Assembly: GCF_014651675.1 (NCBI RefSeq)
Contig: NZ_BMXI01000001.1
Span: forward strand, 313,968 to 377,967
DNA from: Roseibacillus persicicus
GTDB lineage: Bacteria; Verrucomicrobiota; Verrucomicrobiia; Verrucomicrobiales; Akkermansiaceae
Reading direction: 5' to 3'
DNA length: 64,000 bases
Under the pieces are notes generated by a model. The model saw nothing but the letters and a program-made list of their open reading frames with translations. It did no database searches and had not been told where the DNA came from. The position numbers were made by a program, and so were the translations under genes. Every line of letters begins with the position of its first letter. The stretch's first letter is position 1. Positions 16,517 to 24,347 of this stretch are shown here, in pieces.

Positions 16517-17443
16517 CTATTCCGATGGCTTGGGCTCAAGGTAGGCGGCGAAATCTTTGGTCCACTGGATTTCATTTTCATGTCCAGCGTGTGCCTCCAG
16601 ATGACTCAACATTGCCAGAGCCGCTCCTTTCTGGTCCCCCATCTCAAAGATCGCTTTCTCCAGGTCCCAAAGCATCTGGGGGCGCTTCTCGACCAAAAAG
16701 CGCTCATACGCAGCGGACCGCTCACCTTTATCCGGGGCGGCGGCTCGCACCTCTTGGAGCTTGGCTTCTTGGCTCATCCATTTTCCCCAGGCATTCCGAT
16801 AGGCCGCGACATCCTTTTTCTCTGCCAGCGGAGGGAGAATGTGTTTCTTGTAAACGTCCTCCAGCTTCATGGGCGAAACCGGCCACTTCCCTTCCCCCCG
16901 AAGACCGTAGGCCAGAGCGAATACCGTTTTCGTCACGTCTTGCTCTAAAGCGCCAAACTGCGGGCCTTCCAAAACAGGATCGCCCAGGATGGCATCCAAG
17001 GCAGTGACCGCTCTGGTGGAAAGCTCGGACTCGCTGCCCTCTTTGGCATTGGCGGCATCAATGGTGAGGAGAAGCCAGTTGAGTTGATGGCGCAACACAC
17101 GGCGAAAACCGTCGCTATCCTCACGGTCTTTGTGCCGACGCTTCCAATCCCGAAAGTCCTGGGCGCTCTTTTTCTCATCCTGAAAGCGCACTTTTTCCAC
17201 ACAAGAAAGATAGAACTCGTGGGCCTTGTCATCACTTCCCGCCGCTGCGCGAAAGGCAGCCAGCGCGCTTCCCGCACGCTTCTCCGCCCTTCCCCCCGCG
17301 CCTTCCTGCAATTCTTTCAACCGCTCCATGAGGGCCTGTCGGTCCCCTTCTGAAAGGGCGCTCACCTCGGCCTCAACCTTTGGCAAGGCGAGAAAGAAAC
17401 AGGAGATGGCAGTCAGTTTGGATAAAGTATTGAAAGAGGTCAT
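16517..17443 (-). CDS. Exported helical protein of unknown function, 308 aa
   Basis: The product begins with a signal peptide (MTSFNTLSKLTAISCFFLALPKVEA). The rest is polar, alanine- and glutamate-rich and mostly helical by composition, with a segment LKELQEGAGGRAEKRAGSAL near the start and LYSC/LSCVEKVRF-like cysteine at about residue 80. No enzyme motif or repeat is seen. The protein is probably periplasmic. It is convergent with the helicase gene (41 bases between stops) and divergent from the YhaM-like gene. It may be a lineage-specific conserved protein, but I cannot name a family. Confidence 0.65.
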   Translation of the reverse strand: MTSFNTLSKLTAISCFFLALPKVEAEVSALSEGDRQALMERLKELQEGAGGRAEKRAGSALAAFRAAAGSDDKAHEFYLSCVEKVRFQDEKKSAQDFRDWKRRHKDREDSDGFRRVLRHQLNWLLLTIDAANAKEGSESELSTRAVTALDAILGDPVLEGPQFGALEQDVTKTVFALAYGLRGEGKWPVSPMKLEDVYKKHILPPLAEKKDVAAYRNAWGKWMSQEAKLQEVRAAAPDKGERSAAYERFLVEKRPQMLWDLEKAIFEMGDQKGAALAMLSHLEAHAGHENEIQWTKDFAAYLEPKPSE

Positions 17444-17551
17444 CTTGGTAGAAACGAGTAAACGATAGAAACACTAGAAAAATGTCCCTAAAATATAGGA
17501 ATTTTTTTCGCCGTTCTTGCCAGATCCCACCCTGCTGTGGAGACTTCCGCC

Positions 17552-18583
17552 ATGTCCCGCCTCTCCATCGCCGAGCTCACCAATCAAACTTCAGAGTCCC
17601 CCCTGGCGGTGGAATTTCACGCCCAGCTGGCTGGCCGAAAGGAAAAGGAAACGAAAAGCGGCAAGCCTTACCTTGAGATCACCCTCGCGGATTCCACCGG
17701 TTCCCTCACGCTGAAGGCTTGGGCCGACCATGCCCAATACGGTCAATTGTCGGAATTGAAGGAAGGGGCAGGCTTGGCCGTAGACGGCCAGTTCACCCGC
17801 AACCAGTGGGGAATCGATGGCTCCCCGTGGTCCTTCTCGCTTCTCGATCCCAATGCCATGCAGCAGCTATTGGCTGGAGATCCTGCGACCCTGGCCCGGC
17901 AGAATGCCGATTATGCGGATATCGAGGGCTTTGTGGCCTCGCTTCACGACCCCAGGCTCAAGGCCCTTTGCGCCCACTTCCTCAATGTCTTCGGCGATCG
18001 TTTCCGCCGGACTGCGGCCGCGCGCCGCAACCATCACGCCCGACGCGGCGGCTTGGTGGAACATGTTGCCCAGATGATGCGGTCTGCCAACGCCATTGCC
18101 GGGGTCTATCCTGCCTTGAATCGTGATCTGATGCTGGCTGGCGTCCTCTTCCACGATTGCGGCAAGCTTTGGGAAAACACCTATCCCGAGAGCGGATTTA
18201 CCCAAGGATTTCAACTCTCTGGCGAAATGCTGGGTCACATCCCTCTGGGCATCGAGCTCGTCAACAAGCTCTGGCGCGACCTGCAGGAGGAGCCCGAGCA
18301 CGAGAGTTGGAAAGCGCTTTCTCCCTCCTCCGAGCTGGTGCGCCTTCATCTCCTTCACTTGGTTGCCAGTCACCACGGCACCCACGAGTTTGGCTCTCCC
18401 ACCCTTCCCCGGACCCCGGAAGCCTACGCTCTACACCACATTGACAATCTGGACGCCAAATATGAAATGATGAAGGATGCCTACGCAAAGGCCAATGAAC
18501 TCGCCCCGGGCATCTTGGAGCGACAATTTCCTTTGCCGTCCAACCTTGTCGTTCCGCTGCCCTCCTTTGTCCAAAGTGATTAA
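17552..18583 (+). CDS. OB-fold plus HD-domain 3'-5' exoribonuclease, YhaM-like
   Basis: Residues 15-98 of this 343-residue protein form an OB-fold nucleic-acid-binding domain (FHAQLAGRKEKETKSGKPYL, then LADSTGSLTLKAW). Residues 125-320 form an HD phosphohydrolase domain with H171 (GGLVEHVAQMM), the H201-D202 pair (LFHDCGKLWE) and a later histidine (SHHGTHEFGSP). This arrangement is that of YhaM/CbfA, a 3'-5' exoribonuclease of RNA and single-stranded DNA. The Bacillus enzyme is slightly shorter. A GTG start at 17537 would add five residues (METSA); the ATG at 17552 was chosen. It lies upstream of the ECF sigma gene, 176 bases away, and is not obviously co-transcribed with it. Confidence 0.85.
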   Translation: MSRLSIAELTNQTSESPLAVEFHAQLAGRKEKETKSGKPYLEITLADSTGSLTLKAWADHAQYGQLSELKEGAGLAVDGQFTRNQWGIDGSPWSFSLLDPNAMQQLLAGDPATLARQNADYADIEGFVASLHDPRLKALCAHFLNVFGDRFRRTAAARRNHHARRGGLVEHVAQMMRSANAIAGVYPALNRDLMLAGVLFHDCGKLWENTYPESGFTQGFQLSGEMLGHIPLGIELVNKLWRDLQEEPEHESWKALSPSSELVRLHLLHLVASHHGTHEFGSPTLPRTPEAYALHHIDNLDAKYEMMKDAYAKANELAPGILERQFPLPSNLVVPLPSFVQSD

Positions 18584-18759
18584 AAAGAGCCCGTTCCTGG
18601 CAATAGATCTTATTTCCTTGAGCCCTCCAAGGCTTTGAACCACAAAATAGAGCCACACTTCGAACCTTTTGCCCTTGGTGCAAAGCTTGCAAAGAGCACT
18701 CGGACACCTATAAGCAATCGAAAGCCTCCCAGCCCCCAACGAATCCCCCTGAAAGATAA

Positions 18760-19401
18760 GTGGTCAAGCTCAAGTCAGTCCCGGAACCCATCGAACCATC
18801 CCCCGATTTAGCAGATTTGGATGATGCTACCCTCGTCGCCAGATGCCAGGCCGAATTGCCGTCGGATTTGACGGCCTATCGGGAGCTTGTCCGTCGCTAT
18901 GAGGGATTGATTTTCAACACGTGCCGCAGAGTCATCGGCTCTCCCGAGGACGCTGAGGAAGTCACCCAAGACACCCTTTTACAGATTTTTCACAAAATTC
19001 ATCAGTTCCAAGGTCGTTCATCTTTTAAGACTTGGCTGTATAAAATTGTGCACAATTACTGCCGTAACCGCATCTCTAAACTTGCAAGGAAACGTGAGGG
19101 TCAAAACGCTTACGAAGAACATGCCGCAAATGATGAGGACGACCGCGAGGCTGACAACCGCAACGCCGCCCTCTCTCAAGCCGTCGAGGAAGCCCTCGCC
19201 AAACTTAAAAAACCAGAACGCGAAGTGATTGTCCTTAAATTTATGACCGGATTGACCCTGCAGGAAACTGCGGACGTTCTGGGCGTGAAGTTGAGTGCAG
19301 CCAAGATGCGACTCTATCGGGCTCTCGAGTCCTTTAAAGAAGCATATTCCCGGCTCGATAATGCTCCCCCACTTCCAACATTCCAACATTCCGATGACTG
19401 A
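18760..19401 (+). CDS. ECF-type RNA polymerase sigma factor
   Basis: A 213-residue sigma-70-family protein of the extracytoplasmic-function group with GTG start. Region 2 is seen at YRELVRRYEGLIFNTCRRV, DAEEVTQDTLLQIF and SFKTWLYKIVHNYCRN; region 4 at PEREVIVLKFMTGLTLQETA and AAKMRLYRALESFKEAY. There is no region 1 or 3. The linker is acidic (EEHAANDEDDREADNRN). An upstream ATG in frame is lacking, supporting GTG at 18760. Its 3' end overlaps the following small membrane-protein gene by eight bases, the usual place for an anti-sigma factor. A target promoter motif cannot be deduced from one region. Confidence 0.92.
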   Translation: MVKLKSVPEPIEPSPDLADLDDATLVARCQAELPSDLTAYRELVRRYEGLIFNTCRRVIGSPEDAEEVTQDTLLQIFHKIHQFQGRSSFKTWLYKIVHNYCRNRISKLARKREGQNAYEEHAANDEDDREADNRNAALSQAVEEALAKLKKPEREVIVLKFMTGLTLQETADVLGVKLSAAKMRLYRALESFKEAYSRLDNAPPLPTFQHSDD

Positions 19402-19645
19402 AGAAACATTCAACCCCGACGACTCCGTCTTCAACGACTTCTTTGCCGAAGCAGGCTGGGATGAAGTCGCCAAGGCGCCCCCCAATGAGCGCCGGGTCGA
19501 GGAGATCACCCAACGGGCCATCTCCGAGACCATCATGAAAGAGTCCAGCTCTTTCATCTTTCTCGGATTCTCCTCCGCGATTTCCGCGATGATCGCCGCG
19601 TTCTTCGGCTCTATCAAGGACAACGACGAAGACTACAAGCCTTGA
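19394..19645 (+). CDS. Small one-TM protein overlapping the ECF sigma gene (possible anti-sigma)
   Basis: An 83-residue protein whose ATG lies inside the last codons of the sigma gene (ATGACTGA, overlapping the TGA at 19399-19401), so it is translationally coupled. It has a cytosolic acidic N-terminal part (about 48 residues, FFAEAGWDEVAKAPPNERR), one hydrophobic segment (SFIFLGFSSAISAMIAAFFG) and a short acidic tail. That is the layout of a minimal membrane-bound anti-sigma factor, but no zinc-binding HxxxCxxC motif or known anti-sigma domain is visible. The regulatory role is inferred from coupling and topology. Confidence 0.7.
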   Translation: MTEETFNPDDSVFNDFFAEAGWDEVAKAPPNERRVEEITQRAISETIMKESSSFIFLGFSSAISAMIAAFFGSIKDNDEDYKP

Positions 19646-19681
19646 TCTCTGCTGGGAATTCATTACTTCTTGCGAAGGAAC

Positions 19682-20611
19682 ATGATGATCTTCGCCCAAA
19701 CCCCTGCTCCACTGGCGCCTGTAGCCGTGGAAGAGACCGTTCAAACTGCGCCAGAGCCAGTTGCAACTGATGCTTCCGGCTTCCTCAACTACATCCTAGA
19801 GAATTTACGGGATGCCTTTCTGGACATGGCCAAGGGAGCCATCAATGCCCTCCCCAATCTGGTCATCGCTGTAGTCCTGCTCTTCGTAGGCCTCGTAGCG
19901 GCCAAACTGATTCGTTCCGTCCTGACCGGGACCTTCAAGCGCATCAATCTAGACGAACTCTTTGAGAAAATGGGTCTTGCGGAGATCTTCTCGAAGATCG
20001 GGATGAAGGCCGGGCCCAGCGCGGCCATTCCCAAGCTCGTTTACTGGCTCATCCTCCTGGCTTTTGTCAAAGTAGCTGCTGACAAGGCTGGTATCGAAGA
20101 CATCTCCACCCTTTTGGACCAGATCATGGCCTTCCTCCCGAAGGTTCTCACCGCCTCCATCATCCTGCTGGTGGGCTTCATCGTGGCTGATATGATTCAG
20201 AATGCCGCCTTCCGCTCCCTCGACAATATCGGGCTGGAGTATGCCGGCAGTCTTTCCCGCATTCTTTTCGGCTTCCTCTTTGTCCTCGTGCTGACGGTCG
20301 CTTTCTCCCAACTGGGTATCGAAACCGAATTGCTCAATGCCTCGGTGAAAATCATTCTCGGAGCCCTCGCCCTGGCTCTCGCTCTCGCCCTGGGGCTGGG
20401 TCTCAAGGCCTTGGCTGGCCAAATCGTCGCGGGAGTCTACGCCCGCGACCTTTACAAGATTGGTACCGAGATTCACTACGACGAGGAGCCTGCCAAAGTA
20501 GCTGGAGTCGGCCCTCTGACGACCAAGTTAACCCGCACCGATGGCAGCTTTCTCATCATCCCGAACACCCTCTTGGTGACCGAAGTAATTCGTGGCCGCA
20601 CGGAAAATTAA
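19682..20611 (+). CDS. MscS-superfamily membrane protein with conserved TM-helix repeats
   Basis: The ~309-residue protein has four or five hydrophobic segments: LPNLVIAVVLLFVGLVAAKL, KLVYWLILLAFVKVAAD, KVLTASIILLVGFIVADM, LFGFLFVLVLTVAF and the glycine/alanine-rich helix ILGALALALALALGLGL. The last helix is followed by GLKALAGQIVAGVYARDLY and a short beta-domain ending LIIPNTLLVTEVI. The order matches small MscS-like channels of the conserved TM-helix type, with a truncated beta-domain and no C-terminal domain. An osmotic or mechanosensitive role is likely. A TTG at 19670 could also start the frame; ATG 19682 or 19685 follows an AAGGAA sequence. It may be part of the sigma-factor transcript, 36 bases after the one-TM gene. 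Confidence 0.8.
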   Translation: MMIFAQTPAPLAPVAVEETVQTAPEPVATDASGFLNYILENLRDAFLDMAKGAINALPNLVIAVVLLFVGLVAAKLIRSVLTGTFKRINLDELFEKMGLAEIFSKIGMKAGPSAAIPKLVYWLILLAFVKVAADKAGIEDISTLLDQIMAFLPKVLTASIILLVGFIVADMIQNAAFRSLDNIGLEYAGSLSRILFGFLFVLVLTVAFSQLGIETELLNASVKIILGALALALALALGLGLKALAGQIVAGVYARDLYKIGTEIHYDEEPAKVAGVGPLTTKLTRTDGSFLIIPNTLLVTEVIRGRTEN

Positions 20612-20871
20612 ATTTTTTCAGAAAAAGTGACAAACCGTGTGACAAAATCGGAATCCGGTGTGTCTTTAAAGATGTCCCAGCAATGGGACGTGCGTTGTTG
20701 TTCCCACGAGCGGGGGTTGGTTTCGGCCGGCCCTCGCTCACTTTTTTTAACGCGGTCTGCCATTTACCGAGTTCTCCGCACTCACCGCGCTCGGATTTCT
20801 GCTTCACAACGAGCAAGAGGTGTTCGGGTAACGCCCAGACCCACCCCTTTCCTCCTCGCCTAGGTCATGGG
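20612..20871. other. Convergent intergenic gap
   Basis: About 260 bases between the MscS-like gene and the convergent PEP-cluster end. I see no convincing frame, RNA gene or terminator hairpin with a T-run here. Confidence 0.4.
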
Positions 20872-21774
20872 CTACGGAGTCAACAGGGTCACCTGCACCC
20901 TTCCAAAGCGTGGAGTGATCCCCAAAGCGGTTAAATCCCGAAAGACCAATGAGGTAGCGGTCTCGGCAATCAAAGCCACAGAGGCCCCATCATCGGCCCA
21001 ACTCGTGAGATTGTCGGACACCTCACCCAAGTAGCCCACCGCAACGTTCTCAGCCTTTGTCACCTCGAACTCGAAAAAGCCATTTGCTGTCGAAGGGCAG
21101 ATCCTGGGGGCATCGGGGCTCAGAGGCTCCAGTCCGAAAGCAAACTCCTCCAAATTACTGAACCCGTCCCCATCTGGATCGGTCTCCCAGCCGGACACGA
21201 GAGGATTTTCGAGCTCAGAATCAACAAACTTTAAGCTTCTCCAAACCTCACCCTCCAACAAGTAAGGGGCACCCGCGACGGCCGCAGTGGTGATGTGGGC
21301 TCCAGCGGCTCCGACTTGGCCGACCACAATGTTGTCAGCGGTGTCAGTAGTCCAAGTGATACTGGCATCCGGGTCGATCGGGCTGGCGAAGGGCAGAGGA
21401 AAGGTCCACGAATTTCCACCCAACAAAATCCATTCCGGGCTCAGCGCCCCGCGATTAAGGCCCCAAATATAGCCGTGCTTTCCATCAGGAACCTCGCCGG
21501 TATCAGACCAGACCCCGACGAATCGCGACTGACTCTCCACGTATCGAGACACATCGAGGGTCACCCAATGCTCCGCCCACTGCTCGGTGTTAGAGTCAGA
21601 GGGGACAAAGTTTCCCGCAAAGTAGCCCAGGCTAAACGACCAGCTGTCATCTAGCGCTTGGCCCGAGCTCGTCACATTGGTCTGAAAAGGCAAACTCCGC
21701 CACTCGACATCACGTCCTTGCAGCACTGGGGAGAAAACCAACAGCGGCAGTAGAGACCAAATGTGATTTTTCAT
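20872..21774 (-). CDS. Exported paralogue without PEP-CTERM (module copy 2)
   Basis: The 300-residue protein starts with a signal peptide (MKNHIWSLLPLLVFSPVLQG). Its N-terminal ~150 residues share a domain with the three genes upstream: VEWRSLPFQ, SWSFSLGYFAGNFVPSDSNTEQWAEHW, GYIWGLNRG, PEWILLGG and a TTDTADNIVVG segment. From about residue 185 it instead carries a different C-terminal region with the calcium-type loop TDPDGDGFSNLEEFAFG and beta strands ending RFGRVQVTLLTP. No sorting signal is visible, so it is probably secreted or held by its PEP-CTERM neighbour. It is the last gene of a five-gene minus-strand run. Confidence 0.75.
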   Translation of the reverse strand: MKNHIWSLLPLLVFSPVLQGRDVEWRSLPFQTNVTSSGQALDDSWSFSLGYFAGNFVPSDSNTEQWAEHWVTLDVSRYVESQSRFVGVWSDTGEVPDGKHGYIWGLNRGALSPEWILLGGNSWTFPLPFASPIDPDASITWTTDTADNIVVGQVGAAGAHITTAAVAGAPYLLEGEVWRSLKFVDSELENPLVSGWETDPDGDGFSNLEEFAFGLEPLSPDAPRICPSTANGFFEFEVTKAENVAVGYLGEVSDNLTSWADDGASVALIAETATSLVFRDLTALGITPRFGRVQVTLLTP

Positions 21775-21792
21775 ATCGATTCCTTAATCGCG

Positions 21793-22500
21793 CTACCGCC
21801 GGCTTCGCCTAGCCAAAATCAGCCCCGCAACGGCAAAAAGCCCACCCGATGCCGGCTCGGGAACCGTCTGAAAGGTATGAGTCCGAAAGTAGAATTCCTC
21901 GGTATCATCGGTGTAGCTCCCGCCTCCAATGGTAGTGCCATTAATTGCCCCCCACACCGCCTCGTCTGCATCTGGCAGATACCATTGGAGCTCCTCTGCG
22001 AAGCCCCCCGGGAAGTTCCAATCGGGGTGCGCTCGACTGGTATAGAGCAGCCACTCGGTCCCCGCGCCCGGCACATCGGCATTCCGAACAAAAACATAGG
22101 CCTGCTCACCGGCTACGAAAGTGTCGCTTGGATTCGCATCTTCGGAATCGCTGGTTCTCTCCTCGGATAAGTCTGCCCTTCCACCGTACAGAGCCGAATT
22201 CCCTTCTCCCGTGATGAAGGCATCATTGGAAGGATCGTCCTCTACGGTGATGGCGTCGAACACTTTCCAATGGGACATCCATTCCGTCGTGTTCTCCGGA
22301 GTCGGTGCAAAACTACCGAAGCTCCCAAGCTCAATGCTAAACTCGGCCAAGGTCACCCCACCTCCCGAGCTGGTAAGCACGTTCCCAAATTTGAGTTCAC
22401 TGCCCCAGACAATGATCTGGGAAGACTGGGCTAATACCGAACCACCTCCGAGGGCGGTCCAGCAAACAGCAACTTTGAAAAGGAACTGAACGGGGGGCAT
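21793..22500 (-). CDS. PEP-CTERM paralogue (module copy 2)
   Basis: A 235-residue exported protein with a signal peptide (MPPVQFLFKVAVCWTALGGG) and a C-terminal PEP-CTERM signal (VPEPASGGLFAVAGLILARRSRR in two parts: motif, then hydrophobic run and basic end). Its body matches the 23527-24270 protein: WGSELKFGNVL, IELGSFGSFAPTPENTTEWM, EQAYVFVRNAD, EWLLYTSRAHPDWNFPG and DADEAVWGAINGTTIGGG. It ends 18 bases before the start of the non-PEP paralogue, so these are likely co-translated. The function is unknown; an exosortase-anchored surface protein is likely. Confidence 0.8.
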   Translation of the reverse strand: MPPVQFLFKVAVCWTALGGGSVLAQSSQIIVWGSELKFGNVLTSSGGGVTLAEFSIELGSFGSFAPTPENTTEWMSHWKVFDAITVEDDPSNDAFITGEGNSALYGGRADLSEERTSDSEDANPSDTFVAGEQAYVFVRNADVPGAGTEWLLYTSRAHPDWNFPGGFAEELQWYLPDADEAVWGAINGTTIGGGSYTDDTEEFYFRTHTFQTVPEPASGGLFAVAGLILARRSRR

Positions 22501-22588
22501 TGCTAAAACTTAACATAAGCTTATTATCAGAACAAGTCCCGCAACTGACAGATGGGCAGCGTCGTGTTGTCCTGACCGCGCAGCCAGC

Positions 22589-23482
22589 CTAGGGCTGGAG
22601 TTCAACTCGAACCCGACCGAATCGTGCGGGATTCGCCGATGTTATTGGAGTCAGATCCCGATAGACCAGAGCGTCCGGGCTCGCACTTTCCAAGGTCACA
22701 AAGCTTCCCCCTTCATCCCAAGCCACCAGATCGGACGAAACTTGACCATGGTAGAGAACCGCCACTGCCCGCGCTCTGAGACAACGAAACTGCAAAAAAC
22801 CTTCCACGGACTCGACCTCCACGCAGACCGTATCGCTCGCCAGAGGATCGGCTCCAAACGCAAACTCTTCCAAGTTGCTCAGATTGTCGGAATCCGGATC
22901 GGCATCCCATCCCGAGATGGCCGGATCGGCTCTTTGAGAGTCATCAAAATGAATTTCGAGCCATTCTTCTCCTCTCAGAACCGGTGGCTCTCCTTCTTCG
23001 CTTGCGGTTTGGAGCTGAGAACCGACGAGAGAACCCACCACGAAGGTGTCCGCGTCCGCCGTGAACCAATTCGAATTCGGGTTCAGAGGATTGTTAATCG
23101 GAACAACCCAACTTGCGGCAGTGTAGAGCACCCACTCATTGGCGGGACTGCTTCTATTCAGCCCCCAGATATACCCTTTGCGACCGGAGGATACTCCATC
23201 GTGATCCCACGCCGAGCCAAAGAGTCCGGAAGAGGTCGAATAACCGCTGGCATCGAGAGTCCTCCACTGGCTCGCCCACTGCTCGCTATTTGAAGCTGTT
23301 GGCGTGAAACCGCCTTCAAAATATCCCAGAAAAAACGTCCACGAACCATCAAGCGGCACGCCTTGGCTGCTAACTGCACTGGAACCTAGCTCATTCCCCC
23401 AATTGACGCCCCCGCCCAAGCACGAACCCGTCAGTAGAGCCGTGATCAGGACAAACCGCCGAAGTTGACTTCGCTTTCTCAT
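22589..23482 (-). CDS. Exported paralogue without PEP-CTERM (module copy 1)
   Basis: A 297-residue protein (ATG at 23482; a GTG at 23515 could add 11 residues). The signal peptide ends near a lipobox-like LTGSC, so lipidation is possible. The shared N-terminal domain is present: WGNELGSSAV, WTFFLGYFEGGFTPTASNSE, KGYIWGLNRSSPANEWVLY and TADADTFVVGS. The alternative C-terminal part has DADPDSDNLSNLEEFAFG and an ending ARFGRVRVELQP almost identical in layout to the 20872 protein. It follows the PEP-CTERM gene at 23527 by 44 bases. No enzyme motif is seen. Confidence 0.75.
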   Translation of the reverse strand: MRKRSQLRRFVLITALLTGSCLGGGVNWGNELGSSAVSSQGVPLDGSWTFFLGYFEGGFTPTASNSEQWASQWRTLDASGYSTSSGLFGSAWDHDGVSSGRKGYIWGLNRSSPANEWVLYTAASWVVPINNPLNPNSNWFTADADTFVVGSLVGSQLQTASEEGEPPVLRGEEWLEIHFDDSQRADPAISGWDADPDSDNLSNLEEFAFGADPLASDTVCVEVESVEGFLQFRCLRARAVAVLYHGQVSSDLVAWDEGGSFVTLESASPDALVYRDLTPITSANPARFGRVRVELQP

Positions 23483-23526
23483 AACCGAATTCTTCAAGCG
23501 GGCTCCCTTCACCAACTTTCGGTAGC

Positions 23527-24270
23527 TTATTGGACTCTCTGGCGACGCATGAGCATCAAAGACCCCATCAAAGTAAGAAGAGCGGTCGTAGGCTCAGGAA
23601 CAAAGGTGAAAGTCTGCACGAGATAGTCTTTGCGATTGCTGGCGTGAAATCCCGCCCCTTCAGTTGTGCCCTGATTGATCCCTCCCCAGACCACGCTGTC
23701 CGCATCCTGCACCATCCAGCTCAAGTCGTCGGCCGGGTTGTGGGACTCGGGCGAAACAAAGGGATATTCCCAATCGTCGCTATCACCCGCCGAACGCGTG
23801 TAGAGCAGCCACTCCGACCCGGGTTCTGTCGCATTGCTGTTTCGGATGAAGACGTAGGCCTGTTCTCCCTGTGCAAACTCGTAATTGGGATCCACGGCGG
23901 TATCGACCGAGAGAGAATTGTTGTCAGAATTCAAAATGTCCCGTCCCGCAAATCGGGTTGGATCCCCTGGATCCATGAAATCATCAGGATCGTCATCATT
24001 TGCAACAATGGCATCGAACACCCGCCAATTGGCAATCCAACTGGAGGTATTCTCGCTCGTGGGGACGAAGGTTCCATCAAAGGCACCCAACTCAATGGTG
24101 TAACCGCCATCGTTGAAGGAGCCATCTCCTAAAGAGATTGGGTTGCCATTGCTATCAATGACTGAGCCAGGGGGGAAGAGCTCCGAGCCCCAATCAATCG
24201 TCAATTCTTGACCGATACTTGAGCCCACGGAGATTGCGCCTACTAGACCTAGGATTTGGGGAAGTCGCAT
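23527..24270 (-). CDS. PEP-CTERM paralogue (module copy 1)
   Basis: A 247-residue exported protein: signal peptide MRLPQILGLVGAISVGSSIG, then the module domain (TIDWGSELFPPG, YTIELGAFDGTFVPTSENTSS, EQAYVFIRNSN, EWLLYTRSAGDSDDWEYP, DADSVVWGGINQG) and the PEP-CTERM end (VPEPTTALLTLMGSLMLMRR). An upstream in-frame ATG at 24348 overlaps the stop of the giant gene by one base (TAATG on the minus strand). That would suit coupling but would add a 26-residue basic extension before the signal; 24270 is chosen on signal-peptide grounds. It is the second gene of the minus-strand run headed by the giant repeat protein. Confidence 0.78.
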   Translation of the reverse strand: MRLPQILGLVGAISVGSSIGQELTIDWGSELFPPGSVIDSNGNPISLGDGSFNDGGYTIELGAFDGTFVPTSENTSSWIANWRVFDAIVANDDDPDDFMDPGDPTRFAGRDILNSDNNSLSVDTAVDPNYEFAQGEQAYVFIRNSNATEPGSEWLLYTRSAGDSDDWEYPFVSPESHNPADDLSWMVQDADSVVWGGINQGTTEGAGFHASNRKDYLVQTFTFVPEPTTALLTLMGSLMLMRRQRVQ

Positions 24271-24347
24271 AAGATTCCGGAAGAGTAACCCATCTCGATA
24301 ATCAATAAAGCCTAAATAACGTCTGCGTTTTTTATGAGGCCGAGTCA

